Assembly (NCBI RefSeq): GCF_026460945.1
Contig: NZ_JAOVZV010000010.1
Coordinates: 248,001 to 312,000, forward strand
Direction: 5' to 3'
Source: Chryseobacterium luquanense
GTDB lineage: Bacteria; Bacteroidota; Bacteroidia; Flavobacteriales; Weeksellaceae
DNA: 64,000 nucleotides
Every line of letters begins with the position of its first letter. Within the stretch, counting starts at the first letter, position 1. Below the pieces are notes generated by a model that was not told where the DNA came from, made no database searches, and was given only the letters and a program-made list of their open reading frames with translations. Positions 25,898-35,431 of the stretch are shown here, one piece after another. Made by a program: the position numbers and the translations under genes.

Positions 25898-27223
25898 TTA
25901 TTCTTGATAAGGGATTGGATCTTCTAAGATAAAGGAAAATTTCAATTCTACACCTTTTCTTTTTACTGTCATGTTAATTGTTTTACCTTCATCAGATTTC
26001 ATCATTTCCATGATTTGGTTTAAAGTCATATCAAAAGTTTTTTTTCCGTTGATAATGATTAAATCATCATTTTTTTTCAAACCGGCTTTATCAGCAGGAG
26101 AATCTTTTCTTACTCCGGCAATCGAAAACAAAGGTTTTAAAACAAATTTGTATTGAAGATTACTGTTGTAAGTCTCGTTGTTTCCTGAAGCTGATTTTTC
26201 GTTTAAAGTTCTGAAAGTCAGATAATCTTTTTCCCATTGCAATCCATCTTGTTTAAAATCAAGTCCGCTCATGTTAAAATGAAAAGGGTCTTCGTAATAT
26301 TTGTTTTTTTTCAGATATAATTTTTCATTAGGATAATCAAAAGCAACGGTAAACCTCCTCATAATTTCAGAACCAAGCGAACCTTTCCTGTCTTTTACCA
26401 AGCTTAAATGCTGAATAGAATATTCATCCGGCATTGCAGTTAGAGGTTTATTAAATTTAAATTTTCCAAAATAAAAATTGTGAATACGACTGCGTTTTCC
26501 GAAAATATCTCCATTAAAACCCCTTCCTAAAAAATCTTCAATATTCGGTCGGTTGTAAACAAAGTCTTTAATTAAAACCGGGAAAAGCCAGATTGCATCA
26601 CTGTTTCCGAGGTCAATCAAAAGTTTTGAATCTTTCTTTATATTCGTCATTTCAACATCAGTATTGATGTAAGGTTTATTTTTCTCGACAGAAATAGGAA
26701 GCTGATCAAATTTTTTAATCTTTTTTCTGAATAATTCTAAATCTTTAAAAACAGTAATATTCTTTAAGTTATAGTCAATAATAATCGGATGATCTTTAAA
26801 AAAATGATAGCCGATAATACCGTTAACAGGAATTCCTACGTGTGACGAAATATTGAAGCTTTCATCAAGAATAATATAAAGTGATAAGGAATTATTCACA
26901 AAATGATTGCCAATTTTTCCAATATTTTTATCAGATTTAAAACCCTCGATACTTGCATTGCCTCCCAATCCTGAAAATTTCATTTTTTCCATTGAATTAA
27001 TAGCCATTTCTTTGTTTTCAAGACTGAAAATTGTGTTTTCTGCAACTCCAGTGTCGAGAAGAAATGTAAGTTCAACACCATTTACATTCAACGGAATGAA
27101 AATCAGATTATTGATAAACTTAAATGGGATAACGACTTTTTTGGCATCTTTAATTTCAAAATTATCCTGCGCATTCATTAAAATGCTAAAAAATAAAATC
27201 GATATAAAAATCCAAATTTTCAT
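25898..27223 (-). CDS. Retropepsin-like aspartyl protease with PDZ domain
   Basis: 441 residues with a signal peptide (1-18, MKIWIFISILFFSILMNA). Two pepsin-like halves follow. The first has LTFLLDTGVAENTIFSL, the DTG catalytic aspartate. The second has LLIDLGNSDAIW, in which the position equivalent to DTG/DSG is DLG. A C-terminal PDZ domain (~355-430) contains SPADKAGLKKNDDLIIINGK. Periplasmic location is likely. Many such flavobacterial proteins are uncharacterised. The altered second motif leaves it open whether it is active. Confidence 0.82.
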   Translation of the reverse strand: MKIWIFISILFFSILMNAQDNFEIKDAKKVVIPFKFINNLIFIPLNVNGVELTFLLDTGVAENTIFSLENKEMAINSMEKMKFSGLGGNASIEGFKSDKNIGKIGNHFVNNSLSLYIILDESFNISSHVGIPVNGIIGYHFFKDHPIIIDYNLKNITVFKDLELFRKKIKKFDQLPISVEKNKPYINTDVEMTNIKKDSKLLIDLGNSDAIWLFPVLIKDFVYNRPNIEDFLGRGFNGDIFGKRSRIHNFYFGKFKFNKPLTAMPDEYSIQHLSLVKDRKGSLGSEIMRRFTVAFDYPNEKLYLKKNKYYEDPFHFNMSGLDFKQDGLQWEKDYLTFRTLNEKSASGNNETYNSNLQYKFVLKPLFSIAGVRKDSPADKAGLKKNDDLIIINGKKTFDMTLNQIMEMMKSDEGKTINMTVKRKGVELKFSFILEDPIPYQE

Positions 27224-27254
27224 AAACTGAAATTAGTGAATTATATCATACATA

Positions 27255-27284
27255 ACAAAAAAAACATTCTTACTGAAGAATGTT
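27255..27284 (-). terminator. Terminator of the esterase gene (minus strand)
   Basis: AACATTCTT / AAGAATGTT with a four-base loop. Read on the minus strand it is followed by a run of eight or more T. It lies 33 bp past the 27317 stop. Confidence 0.8.
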
Positions 27285-27316
27285 AGTATTTTGAGAATTG
27301 AAAAGAGTAAGATTTC

Positions 27317-27955
27317 TTATTTAGAAAAGAATTCCATCAAATCAATATAATTTTTTTGGTTAACGCCATGACCGCTCATATATTCTCTGAAAGTAAAATA
27401 ACAGCTCAGATCATAAAGTAAATCGGCTGCTTTTTTTCCCCATTCAAAAGGAATAATAGCATCATCTGTTCCGTGAGAAACAAAAAATCTGAGATTTTCT
27501 AATTTCTTTTTTTCTTTTACGATATCGGTCAATAATTTTTCTTCAGGATAACAGCTCAAACAAGCAACCAGATTGAATAATTGCGGATATTTTAAAGCCA
27601 AAGCATAACACAAAATTCCTCCCTGACTGAAACCGCACAAATGTGTTTTTCCGTTAGTAAGTCCATATTTGTTTACAATTGCCATAATATTTTCTGTAAC
27701 TGCAGTTAGCGATTCTTTGGCTTGGTCAATATCAATAAATTGTTCAGGATTATTAAAATCGATATCGTACCAAGAATATCCTTCAAACTGAGTGTCTTTT
27801 GGTGCTCTGAAACTTACAATAATCCAATCCGCTGGAAGGCTTTCTCTGAAGCTGAAAAGATCCTGCTCATTGCTGCCATAACCATGAAGCATAAAAAGGA
27901 TGGAGGTGTCGGGTGTAATATTTTCGGGTTCCCTTACGATGTAATCTAAATTCAT
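27317..27955 (-). CDS. Serine esterase (phospholipase/carboxylesterase family)
   Basis: The ATG at 27955 gives MNLDYIVREP and 212 residues, the usual family size; the upstream extension to 28003 adds an unlikely hydrophobic lead. LFMLHGYGSNEQDLFSF is the oxyanion loop and GFSQGG holds the nucleophile S110. The aspartate is in DDAIIPFEWG and the histidine in MSGHGVNQKN, completing the triad. No signal peptide is present, so it is cytoplasmic. It would hydrolyse short esters or acyl-thioester substrates. Confidence 0.88.
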   Translation of the reverse strand: MNLDYIVREPENITPDTSILFMLHGYGSNEQDLFSFRESLPADWIIVSFRAPKDTQFEGYSWYDIDFNNPEQFIDIDQAKESLTAVTENIMAIVNKYGLTNGKTHLCGFSQGGILCYALALKYPQLFNLVACLSCYPEEKLLTDIVKEKKKLENLRFFVSHGTDDAIIPFEWGKKAADLLYDLSCYFTFREYMSGHGVNQKNYIDLMEFFSK

Positions 27956-28178
27956 AAAGCAAATATAATTAATAATGAGCGATTTTAAATTGATAATTTT
28001 CAACTGAAATGATTTAAAATTCAGAAGAATAATTTGTTGAATAATAATGCAGATAAGTATTGTGACTGTTTTATTGATTTGATATTATTTAGAAATCTTT
28101 GTTGGAAAATTTTCATAAAAGTTATTTTTATATTGATAAAAAACCTATATTTGAAACATTAAAAATCTATTTGGAGAA

Positions 28179-28628
28179 ATGAAGCAATTTTACAAATCAA
28201 AAAATTTACTTAGACTTTCGTTTTTAGCAGTGATATTATTTTCAGTAGCTTCTGTTTTTAATTCTTGTAAAGACGATGATGATGAAGAACAGTTTCAAGA
28301 TCATTTGGTGAAATTTGAAGCAAAAATAATTCCTGGAACACCTGCTCCAACACCACCGATTCATATTTTTAAAACTATCGTGACTCAGGTTGGGACTGTA
28401 CAAAATACAATTTTTGATCATGTAGGTTTAGTTTGGTCAAGCGACGAATTTTTTGTGAATTCTAGCCAATCTCAGCTGAATCTTGATGCAAATGCAGAGC
28501 TTCCAAATGCAAATTCTCAATTGGAATTAACGTTATATATTGACGGAGAAGTTGCCAAAACTGTTAAAACAACTCCAGGAGCGGGAACTAAAAGCGCTTC
28601 AATTGATTACAGTTTCCTTGAATTATAA
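28179..28628 (+). CDS. Small lipoprotein, paralogue of the 28928 gene
   Basis: 149 residues. Signal peptide with lipobox SVFNSC, then an acidic stretch KDDDDEEQ that in Bacteroidota favours surface display. The mature part is a single beta-rich domain (LVKFEAKIIPG ... ELTLYIDGEVAKTVKTTPGA) resembling the 28928 product. TATATTTG at 28146-28153 fits a promoter 25 bp upstream of the start. Function is unknown. Confidence 0.65.
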   Translation: MKQFYKSKNLLRLSFLAVILFSVASVFNSCKDDDDEEQFQDHLVKFEAKIIPGTPAPTPPIHIFKTIVTQVGTVQNTIFDHVGLVWSSDEFFVNSSQSQLNLDANAELPNANSQLELTLYIDGEVAKTVKTTPGAGTKSASIDYSFLEL

Positions 28629-28651
28629 TCGAATATTAAAATTCTACATAT

Positions 28652-28680
28652 AAACCTCTGAAATTCTCAGAGGTTTTTTT
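28652..28680 (+). terminator. Rho-independent terminator
   Basis: AAACCTCTGA / TCAGAGGTTT with a five-base loop and a run of T. It separates the two small lipoprotein genes, so they are not one operon. Confidence 0.85.
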
Positions 28681-28927
28681 GTTCCCAAATCTTTACGTAA
28701 TAAAATTCAAGCTCATCGGAATGGAAATATTTACAATAAATATTATTTATTCCATTTTTGAATCTACTTCATTATTATACTTTTTCATAGTTTTTAGCCA
28801 AATCACAATAATGATTTTACTTTATTTAAAAGAATATCCGAAAACACCTAAAATTCAGTAGAATATTTTTCTTATTTTTGAGAATTAACTGTTGTTTTGA
28901 GCTGTTAATATTTTAACAAAAGAAATT

Positions 28928-29338
28928 ATGAAAAGAATGAAATTGAAAAACATATTAAAAGGGTCGTTTTTAATGCTAATAACAGCATTTATTTTTGGTT
29001 TTGTAATATCTTGTAAGAATGATGATGATGTTTCTGAAACCGAAAATACTCATAAAGTAATTTTCAAAGCTGAAGCCTCATCCGGAAGTACTATTAATAC
29101 AGCCGTTTATGGAATTGATGGAAATCCTATCACCGAAAATGGTTTAAGCGGAACAACTTGGACGAGCCCTGAAATAACAACTGAAACACAAGTTTATAAT
29201 TCTAATGTCGTTGTAAATGCAACCGGAGCAAATAGTTCTTCTACTTTAAAAGTTCAAATTTGGGTTGATGGTGAACTTAAAAAAGAAAGTACTGTAACCG
29301 GTCAGGCTTTATCAGCCTCTACAAGCTACTCTTTTTAA
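28928..29338 (+). CDS. Small lipoprotein with MmpS-like fold (tentative)
   Basis: 136 residues. The signal peptide ends FGFVISC, then KNDDD. The mature domain has the strand order seen in MmpS-like proteins: HKVIFKAEASSGSTINTAVY, then TWTSPEITTE, then VQIWVDGELKKESTV near the end. TATTTTTG at 28873-28880 is a promoter candidate with a ~45-nt leader. No transporter gene neighbours it. MmpS-like assignment rests on pattern only. Confidence 0.6.
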   Translation: MKRMKLKNILKGSFLMLITAFIFGFVISCKNDDDVSETENTHKVIFKAEASSGSTINTAVYGIDGNPITENGLSGTTWTSPEITTETQVYNSNVVVNATGANSSSTLKVQIWVDGELKKESTVTGQALSASTSYSF

Positions 29339-29352
29339 AAATAATCATATTG

Positions 29353-29384
29353 AAAAAATCCGGCTCATGTTTTTGAGCCGGATT
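29353..29384 (-). terminator. Terminator of tyrS (minus strand)
   Basis: AATCCGGCTCA / TGAGCCGGATT. The A-run at 29353-29358 becomes the T-run on the minus strand, nine bases past the tyrS stop. Confidence 0.8.
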
Positions 29385-29392
29385 CTTTATGT

Positions 29393-30688
29393 TTAAATTA
29401 CTTTTACTATAAAGTAACTTTTCTTTCCTTTTTGAAGTAATAAAAATTTACCGTCAATTAAATCGCTTTCATTGGCTGTATAAAATTCATTTGCTTTTTC
29501 TTTATTGACAGAAATTGAATTTCCTTTCAATTCTCTTGTAGCCTCACTTTTGGATTTTAAAAAGCCTGATTTTTCAGAAAGTAAATCAACGATATTAATT
29601 CCTAAAACATCATCTTTAGCCACTTCTTTTTGCGGAACTCCATCAAAAATTTCTAGGAAAATTTCTTCATCAAGACTTACTAAATCTTCTGCAGTCGACT
29701 TTCCGAATAGGATTTCTGAAGCTTTTAAAGCTCTTTCATATTCTTCTCTTCCGTGAACCCAAACGGTGACTTCTTCAGCCAGTTTCTTCTGTAATTTTCT
29801 TTCGTGCGGAGCGGTTTTATGCTCTTCAATTAAGGCTTCGATTTCTTCTTTTGCTAAGAAAGTATAGAATTTAATAAATCTTTCAGCATCAGAATCAGTT
29901 GCATTTAGCCAGAATTGGTAAAATTTGTAAGGTGAAGTTTTCTTTTTGTCTAACCAATAGTTTTCTCCGCTTTCAGACTTTCCGAATTTTGAACCGTCTG
30001 CTTTTGTAATCAAAGGAACTGTTAAAGCAAATGCTTCTCCTTGCGCTTTTCTACGGATTAATTCTGTTCCTGTAGTAATATTTCCCCATTGATCCGAACC
30101 TCCCATCTGAAGTTTGACCCCATTATTTTGGTATAGATGAAGGAAATCATATCCCTGAATTAATTGGTACGTAAATTCTGTAAAACTCATTCCGTCAACA
30201 CCAGCTTCTCCGGAAAGTCTTTTCTTTACAGAATCTTTCGCCATCATATAGTTAACCGTGATGTTTTTACCAACATTTTTAGCAAAATCAAGGAATGAAA
30301 TTTTCTTCATCCAATCATAATTGTTCACCAGTTCTGCATTGTTGGTTTCATTTCCTTCAAAATTTAAAAATCTTGAAAGTTGATTTTTTAGGCATTCTAC
30401 ATAATGAAGAAGCGTTTCTTCATCCAAAAGATTTCTCTCTGCAGACTTTCCTGAAGGATCGCCAATCATTCCGGTTGCACCACCCACCAAAGCAATTGGT
30501 TTGTGACCGTGGTGCTGAAAGTGAGCCAAAATTTTAATCTGAATAAGACTTCCGATATGCAAAGAATCTGCGGTAGGATCAAAACCAATATAAGCAGTTG
30601 TCATTTCCTTATTCAGTTGTTCGTCTGTTCCGGGCATCATGTCAGAAAAAAGACCACGCCATTTTAATTCTTCTATAAAGGAATTCAT
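29393..30688 (-). CDS. tyrS: Tyrosyl-tRNA synthetase
   Basis: 431 residues, normal bacterial length. The class I signature HIGSL is at 44-48 and the KMSKS loop is KFGKS (234-238). The tyrosine-pocket motif [14 protein letters not shown] lies between them. The C-terminal ~65 residues ([20 protein letters not shown], then GNSISVN) are the S4 RNA-binding domain. It charges tRNA-Tyr in the cytoplasm. No T-box or leader element is visible upstream. Confidence 0.97.
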   Translation of the reverse strand: MNSFIEELKWRGLFSDMMPGTDEQLNKEMTTAYIGFDPTADSLHIGSLIQIKILAHFQHHGHKPIALVGGATGMIGDPSGKSAERNLLDEETLLHYVECLKNQLSRFLNFEGNETNNAELVNNYDWMKKISFLDFAKNVGKNITVNYMMAKDSVKKRLSGEAGVDGMSFTEFTYQLIQGYDFLHLYQNNGVKLQMGGSDQWGNITTGTELIRRKAQGEAFALTVPLITKADGSKFGKSESGENYWLDKKKTSPYKFYQFWLNATDSDAERFIKFYTFLAKEEIEALIEEHKTAPHERKLQKKLAEEVTVWVHGREEYERALKASEILFGKSTAEDLVSLDEEIFLEIFDGVPQKEVAKDDVLGINIVDLLSEKSGFLKSKSEATRELKGNSISVNKEKANEFYTANESDLIDGKFLLLQKGKKSYFIVKVI

Positions 30689-30820
30689 TATTTTTTCAGT
30701 TTAAAATTTAAGCTGCAAAGATAAGTAAATATAGAATGCGAAAAAATGTCCTTCTTTTACGCAGAAATCTCCCAACCTCTAAATTTTTAAATGTTTTAAT
30801 TCTATATCTTTTAATTTTAA

Positions 30821-30828
30821 TAAATTTG
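30821..30828 (+). promoter_or_regulatory. TAnnTTTG box of the sigma-factor gene
   Basis: TAAATTTG ends six bases before the ATG at 30835. Transcription would begin within a few bases of the start codon, implying a leaderless or nearly leaderless mRNA. No convincing TTTG is seen at -33. Confidence 0.5.
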
Positions 30829-30834
30829 TTAATA

Positions 30835-31395
30835 ATGAAAGACGAGCAATTATTTCCTCTCATCCAGAAGGCAAAGGAAAAAGACCAGAAAGCACAAACC
30901 AAACTCATCAATATTTTTTGGGTTGATGTTTTTTCTTTTGTGATGAAAAAGGTTCATGATGAAAATGATGCAGATGAAATTACCGTCAATGTCTTTTCGA
31001 AAGTGTTATCCAAATTGGAAATGTATGATCCGCATTTTCAGTTTAAAACCTGGATTCTGACGATTGCTCAAAATACGATTATTGATTTTTGGCGTAGAAA
31101 AAGCCGGGAAAATCAAGATCCTACGGAGAATTTAGATGAAGTAAAAAATCATTATGCAAAATCACCTGAAGAATTGATGATTTCGGATGAAGAACAAAAG
31201 AAAATCATTAAAACCATTGAATCTTTAGATGCCAATTATCAGGATATTATTAAATTAAGATTTTTTGAAGAAAAAAGTATTAAAGAAATTGCTGAAGAAT
31301 TGGGCATTTCCGTCGCCAACACAAAAGTTCGGGTGATGCGCGCCAAAAAAGTTTTAGCGGAATTGTTGAAAAATAATGAGTTTGGAGAGGATTGA
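30835..31395 (+). CDS. RNA polymerase sigma factor, ECF type
   Basis: The ATG at 30835 (MKDEQLFPLIQKAKEKDQ) gives 186 residues. The frame upstream to 30736 adds a hydrophobic stretch unlikely in a sigma factor. Region 2 includes DADEITVNVFSKVLSKLEMY and FKTWILTIAQNTIIDFWRRK. Region 4 includes DANYQDIIKLRFFEEKSIKE, then LGISVANTKVRVMRAKKVLA. No anti-sigma gene is adjacent; the next gene is convergent and abuts its stop. Confidence 0.9.
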   Translation: MKDEQLFPLIQKAKEKDQKAQTKLINIFWVDVFSFVMKKVHDENDADEITVNVFSKVLSKLEMYDPHFQFKTWILTIAQNTIIDFWRRKSRENQDPTENLDEVKNHYAKSPEELMISDEEQKKIIKTIESLDANYQDIIKLRFFEEKSIKEIAEELGISVANTKVRVMRAKKVLAELLKNNEFGED

Positions 31396-32028
31396 TTATA
31401 AATACACCTCTTCTTTGGTTTGTGGAAGAATAATTTTTCTCTGTTTTTCCTGATTTCTATTTTGAAGATTAATTTTTACTCCTTTTTTAATAAAAGTTTC
31501 CTTTTTAGATTTTCCATATTCCTTAGTATTTACAACTTCTTTGTCGAAAACCAGTTTTCCTGTTGAAAGATTGAAATCTACGGTTGTCCAATATTCCTCA
31601 GGTTTTCCGCTTTCAGAAGAATATCCGATTAATTCAAAATGCCCGTTCTGAAATCTGTATTTATCTGTACCGCCCCATTTCCAGCTGCTTCCTCCATAAT
31701 GACTGATGTTTAAAATACCTTTCTCAATGGTGGTACTCATGTAAGGATCACCCATCATTCCGCCATCTTTACTTCCCAAAATTGCCTTTCTGGATTTTTC
31801 TAAAACCGTCCACTTATTATTAACTTTCTTTAAAATCTGAATTTCACGAATATCTCCCAATTCCGATCCGGAAGGAATATTATAAACAATTACCTTTTCA
31901 GGGATTTTATCGCCATCTAAATCTCCATCAACGGTTTCATTAATTGTAGAACCTTTCGGCTGAAATTCTTTTTGAGCAAAACAAAATGTGCTTAAAATAA
32001 GAGTGAGAAAGCAAAATGTCGTCTTCAT
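31396..32028 (-). CDS. Secreted protein of unknown function
   Basis: 210 residues with signal peptide MKTTFCFLTLILSTFCFAQ. An acidic loop DGDLDGDKIPEKVIVYN looks like an FG-GAP/calcium-binding turn, as in the 23375 protein. W-rich GGSSWKWGGTDKYRF and YWTTVDFNLSTGKL follow. The basic C-terminal tail is unusual. The stop codon directly abuts that of the sigma gene (convergent), with no room for separate terminators. Confidence 0.6.
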   Translation of the reverse strand: MKTTFCFLTLILSTFCFAQKEFQPKGSTINETVDGDLDGDKIPEKVIVYNIPSGSELGDIREIQILKKVNNKWTVLEKSRKAILGSKDGGMMGDPYMSTTIEKGILNISHYGGSSWKWGGTDKYRFQNGHFELIGYSSESGKPEEYWTTVDFNLSTGKLVFDKEVVNTKEYGKSKKETFIKKGVKINLQNRNQEKQRKIILPQTKEEVYL

Positions 32029-32082
32029 AAAAATATTTTGGTTTTTAAAATTACGAAATTATATGTTTCATCAATGTCTGTC

Positions 32083-32116
32083 TTTGATTGTTTCGATAAA
32101 AAAATCACTAACTTTG
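32083..32116 (+). promoter_or_regulatory. lipA promoter
   Basis: TTTG at 32083-32086, a 22-bp spacer and TAACTTTG at 32109-32116. The predicted transcript starts about 15 bases before the lipA ATG. Confidence 0.65.
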
Positions 32117-32136
32117 AACCTCAATTTGAGAAATAA

Positions 32137-33003
32137 ATGGAGAATTTAGTTCAAGATACTACCGTTCAAAAGCCAAAATGGATTCGTGTAAAACTTCCTA
32201 CCGGAAAGAATTACAGAGAATTAAGAACTTTGGTAGATAAATATAAATTAAATACAATTTGCCAAAGCGGAAGCTGCCCAAACATGGGAGAATGTTGGGG
32301 TGAAGGAACGGCAACTTTCATGATTTTAGGAAATATCTGTACCAGAAGCTGCGGATTTTGCGGTGTAAAAACCGGAAAACCAATGGATGTAAACTGGGAC
32401 GAACCTGAAAAAGTAGCGCGTTCTATCAAATTAATGAAGATTAAACACGCCGTTTTAACTTCAGTTGACCGTGATGATTTGAAAGATATGGGATCGATTC
32501 TTTGGGGGGAAACTGTAAATGCTGTAAGAAGAATTTCTCCGGGAACAACGATGGAAACTTTAATTCCCGACTTTCAAGGTTTAACAAAACATTTGGACAG
32601 AATGGTGGATGTAGCTCCTGAAGTGATTTCTCACAATATGGAAACCGTGAAACGTTTGACGAGAGAAGTGAGAATTCAGGCGAAGTATGAAAGAAGTCTT
32701 GAAGTTTTAAGATATTTAAAAGAGGCAGGACAAAATAGAACGAAAACTGGATTAATGCTTGGTTTGGGTGAAGAAAAGCATGAAGTTTTCCAAACGATTG
32801 AAGACATTAGAAATGCCAATGTCGATGTTATTACGATGGGACAATATCTTCAGCCAACGAAAAAACATCTTCCCGTAAAGAAATTTATCACTCCGGAAGA
32901 ATTTGATGAATTTGGGGATTTTGCGAGAAGCTTAGGTTTCAGACATGTAGAAAGTTCGCCTTTGGTAAGAAGTTCTTATCACGCCGAAAAACATATTCAT
33001 TAA
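32137..33003 (+). CDS. lipA: Lipoyl synthase
   Basis: 288 residues. This radical SAM enzyme inserts two sulfurs into protein-bound octanoyl groups. The auxiliary cluster cysteines C42, C47 and C53 are in [12 protein letters not shown]. The radical SAM triad is CTRSCGFC (C68, C72, C75). The C-terminal [12 protein letters not shown] supplies the conserved serine ligand region (RSSY). It is monocistronic, with its own promoter and terminator. No lipB is seen in the window. Confidence 0.97.
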   Translation: MENLVQDTTVQKPKWIRVKLPTGKNYRELRTLVDKYKLNTICQSGSCPNMGECWGEGTATFMILGNICTRSCGFCGVKTGKPMDVNWDEPEKVARSIKLMKIKHAVLTSVDRDDLKDMGSILWGETVNAVRRISPGTTMETLIPDFQGLTKHLDRMVDVAPEVISHNMETVKRLTREVRIQAKYERSLEVLRYLKEAGQNRTKTGLMLGLGEEKHEVFQTIEDIRNANVDVITMGQYLQPTKKHLPVKKFITPEEFDEFGDFARSLGFRHVESSPLVRSSYHAEKHIH

Positions 33004-33008
33004 AAATA

Positions 33009-33040
33009 AAAATCGCTTCAAATTTGGAGCGATTTTTTAT
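33009..33040 (+). terminator. Rho-independent terminator after lipA
   Basis: A 13-bp stem centred on AAATTT (AAATCGCTTC / GGAGCGATTT) followed by six T residues. Confidence 0.85.
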
Positions 33041-33167
33041 TGTAGTTGTGGTGAATTGGAGTTACAAAACTCTCGCAGATTTTACAAATAACGCAGATAC
33101 TTGCGCTATATTTTTAAAATCAAGACAATCTATGTAAGCTGCTAGATCTGCAAACAAAAAATTAAAC

Positions 33168-34019
33168 TTATTCAACTTTACTCAAATGCTTTTTCTTAAA
33201 TGCAGACGGAGTTTCGCCAATGTATTTTTTAAATAATTTATTGAAATAGGAAAGGCTTTCAAAACCAACCTGAAAACAGACTTCCGTCACACATTCATTT
33301 TGAAGAAGCAGTAATTTTGCTTGATTGAGCCTGTAATTATTCACAAAATCGGTGAACGTCATATTGGTTTGCTTTTTGAAATATCTGCAAAAAGCTGGAG
33401 TACTTAAATTTACAATTTCAGCAATAACGTTGACATTCGGGTTTTTATCATAATTTTCATGGATATAGTCATAAATTGTTCCCATCCTGATTTTGTCATT
33501 CAAAAACCACTTTATTCTCGTGTCTTCACTGTTCAGTTCTTTCACTTCACTTGAGTTGGCTAAGGTTTGCAGAATTTCAATTAAACCCATAAAAGAAACA
33601 AAAGAATTTTCATTTTTAATATGATGAAGTTTTTCGACAACAATTGCTTTGGTTTCTCCTGAAAATGATAACCCAAGATAAGAACGTTCCAGCAATTTTT
33701 TAATATTATCAAATTCAGGAATTGGGAAAATAAGTTCCTGAAGGAAATTTTCTCTCATCTGCAAAACGAGTTGCTTGCACTCTGTTTGAATTTTATAATC
33801 AAAATTGAGATGCGGAACATTTGAACCAATCAATAACAATTCACTGTCTTTAAAATCTGAAATATTTTTACCGACATGACGGATTCCTTTGCAGGCTTCT
33901 ACATAAACGAGCTCTATTTCGGGATGATAATGCCAAAAGAAGCAATCTTTCAACGAGGGTGAAAATAATTTAAAAGATTTTCCCTCTTCAAACTGAATAA
34001 GTTCTTTCTGTATTTTCAT
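33168..34019 (-). CDS. AraC-family transcriptional regulator
   Basis: 283 residues. The N-terminal cupin sensor has FFWHYHPEIELVYVEA and a later PHLNFDYKI. The C-terminal ~100 residues hold two helix-turn-helices: VNVIAEIVNLSTPAFCRYFK and ECVTEVCFQVGFESLSYFNK, then the family ending FKKYIGETPSAFKKKH. It is transcribed divergently from the MFS gene (169 bp apart), which it probably controls. A small ligand bound by the cupin is likely. Confidence 0.92.
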   Translation of the reverse strand: MKIQKELIQFEEGKSFKLFSPSLKDCFFWHYHPEIELVYVEACKGIRHVGKNISDFKDSELLLIGSNVPHLNFDYKIQTECKQLVLQMRENFLQELIFPIPEFDNIKKLLERSYLGLSFSGETKAIVVEKLHHIKNENSFVSFMGLIEILQTLANSSEVKELNSEDTRIKWFLNDKIRMGTIYDYIHENYDKNPNVNVIAEIVNLSTPAFCRYFKKQTNMTFTDFVNNYRLNQAKLLLLQNECVTEVCFQVGFESLSYFNKLFKKYIGETPSAFKKKHLSKVE

Positions 34020-34188
34020 TAGGTTCTCTTTTGATTAATATTTGGTTTAAATTAAACTAAAAAAGTTAATAGAGAGCAAATTTATATCATTTCTGTTAAA
34101 GTTTAAATGATTTATTCTATCGAATTTTGTGCTTTCAAAAGAAGCATAGATAATTGCTTCAATTAAGGTTTATTTTAAAGAATTTAAA

Positions 34189-35391
34189 ATGCAGATTGAT
34201 AAAAGAATTATTCCGCTTGCCATTGGCGGTTTAGGAATTGGAACAACGGAATTTACCATTATGGGATTGCTTCCCGACTTGGCAAGAAGCTTACAAATCA
34301 GTATTCCCGAAGCGGGGCATTTGATTTCGGCTTATGCCTTCGGAGTTGTTGTGGGAGCGCCAATCTTGATTGGATATTCGGTAAAGTTTCCGCCAAAAAA
34401 AGTTTTGATTGTATTGATGATGATTTTCACATTGTTTAATGCATTATCTGCTATTGCACCAGATTATAATTCGATGATGATTATCCGTTTCTTATCAGGA
34501 CTTCCTCATGGAGCATTTTTCGGAGTCGGAACGGTGGTTGCTACAAGAATGGCAGCAAAAGGGAAGGAGGCATTTTATATTTCCTTAATGTTTACGGGAC
34601 TTACCGTAGCCAATTTAGCGATGGTTCCTTTAGTAACTTATATCGGCCATGAATTTCATTGGCGATGGTATTTTGCAATTGTTGGTGTTATCGGTTTAGT
34701 TGCTTTGTTATTTTTAAAACTTTGGCTTCCTGCAATGGAGGCGAATCAGGATACCCATTTTAAAGAAGAAATTAAATTTCTTAAAAGAAAACAAGCTTGG
34801 TTGGTTTTGGCGATTACAGCAATTGGTTTTGGTGGACTGTTCACATGGTTTAGTTATATTACTCCGTTAATGACGGTCGTTTCGGGGATTGCAGAAAGCA
34901 GTATGGCTTATGTGATGGTTCTTGCCGGAGCAGGAATGGTTCTTGGAAATCTTGTCGGAGGTTATTTATCTGATCGATTAAGCCCTGAAAAAACGTGTAT
35001 TTTATTGTTGGCTTTAATGATGTTTTCTTTATCGGGCGTATTTTTCCTTTCAGAATATCAGTATGTTTCTTTAGGATTAACTTTCATTTGTGGTGCTTTG
35101 TCAATGTCTGTTGCGGCTCCAATCAATATTATGATGATGAAAGCTGCCCCAAAAAGCGAAATGATGGCTGCAGCATTTATGCAGGCTGCTTTTAATATTG
35201 CCAATGCAATGGGAGCATTTTTGGGAGGAATTCCTTTAGAAAGCGGGATGTCATATAATTATCCATCGTTAGTTGGAGTATTTATGACTTTGATTGGTTT
35301 GATTATCAGTATTCGATATATGTATCTCTACCGTTCAAATGAAGTTTCGGCGAAAGATTTAGAATTAAAAACTGTGAATTGCGATAAATAA
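34189..35391 (+). CDS. MFS drug/sugar efflux transporter (DHA1/AraJ-like)
   Basis: 400 residues with 12 predicted spans. The N-terminus LAIGGLGIGTTEFTIMGLLP is typical of the AraJ/YdhP branch, and the second half includes GNLVGGYLSDRLSPEKTC (MFS loop motif). The proteins of this branch export drugs or sugars by proton antiport. It faces the divergent AraC-type gene. A terminator lies just after. Confidence 0.88.
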   Translation: MQIDKRIIPLAIGGLGIGTTEFTIMGLLPDLARSLQISIPEAGHLISAYAFGVVVGAPILIGYSVKFPPKKVLIVLMMIFTLFNALSAIAPDYNSMMIIRFLSGLPHGAFFGVGTVVATRMAAKGKEAFYISLMFTGLTVANLAMVPLVTYIGHEFHWRWYFAIVGVIGLVALLFLKLWLPAMEANQDTHFKEEIKFLKRKQAWLVLAITAIGFGGLFTWFSYITPLMTVVSGIAESSMAYVMVLAGAGMVLGNLVGGYLSDRLSPEKTCILLLALMMFSLSGVFFLSEYQYVSLGLTFICGALSMSVAAPINIMMMKAAPKSEMMAAAFMQAAFNIANAMGAFLGGIPLESGMSYNYPSLVGVFMTLIGLIISIRYMYLYRSNEVSAKDLELKTVNCDK

Positions 35392-35395
35392 AATT

Positions 35396-35426
35396 AAAAA
35401 AGAGAAGTGTAATGCTTCTCTTTTTT
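35396..35426. terminator. Bidirectional terminator between convergent genes
   Basis: AAAAAAGAGAAG / CTTCTCTTTTTT with a seven-base loop, between the MFS gene and the convergent 35432 gene. Confidence 0.85.
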
Positions 35427-35431
35427 GTTAA

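Noticed and set aside
28679-28861. Hydrophobic 60-codon frame between the two lipoprotein genes
   Set aside because: It starts with TTG inside the T-run of a terminator. A shorter ATG start (28721) is possible but unsupported by any motif or promoter.
29393-30900. T-box riboswitch upstream of tyrS
   Set aside because: No T-box sequence or antiterminator structure is visible, and T-boxes are not expected in Bacteroidota.
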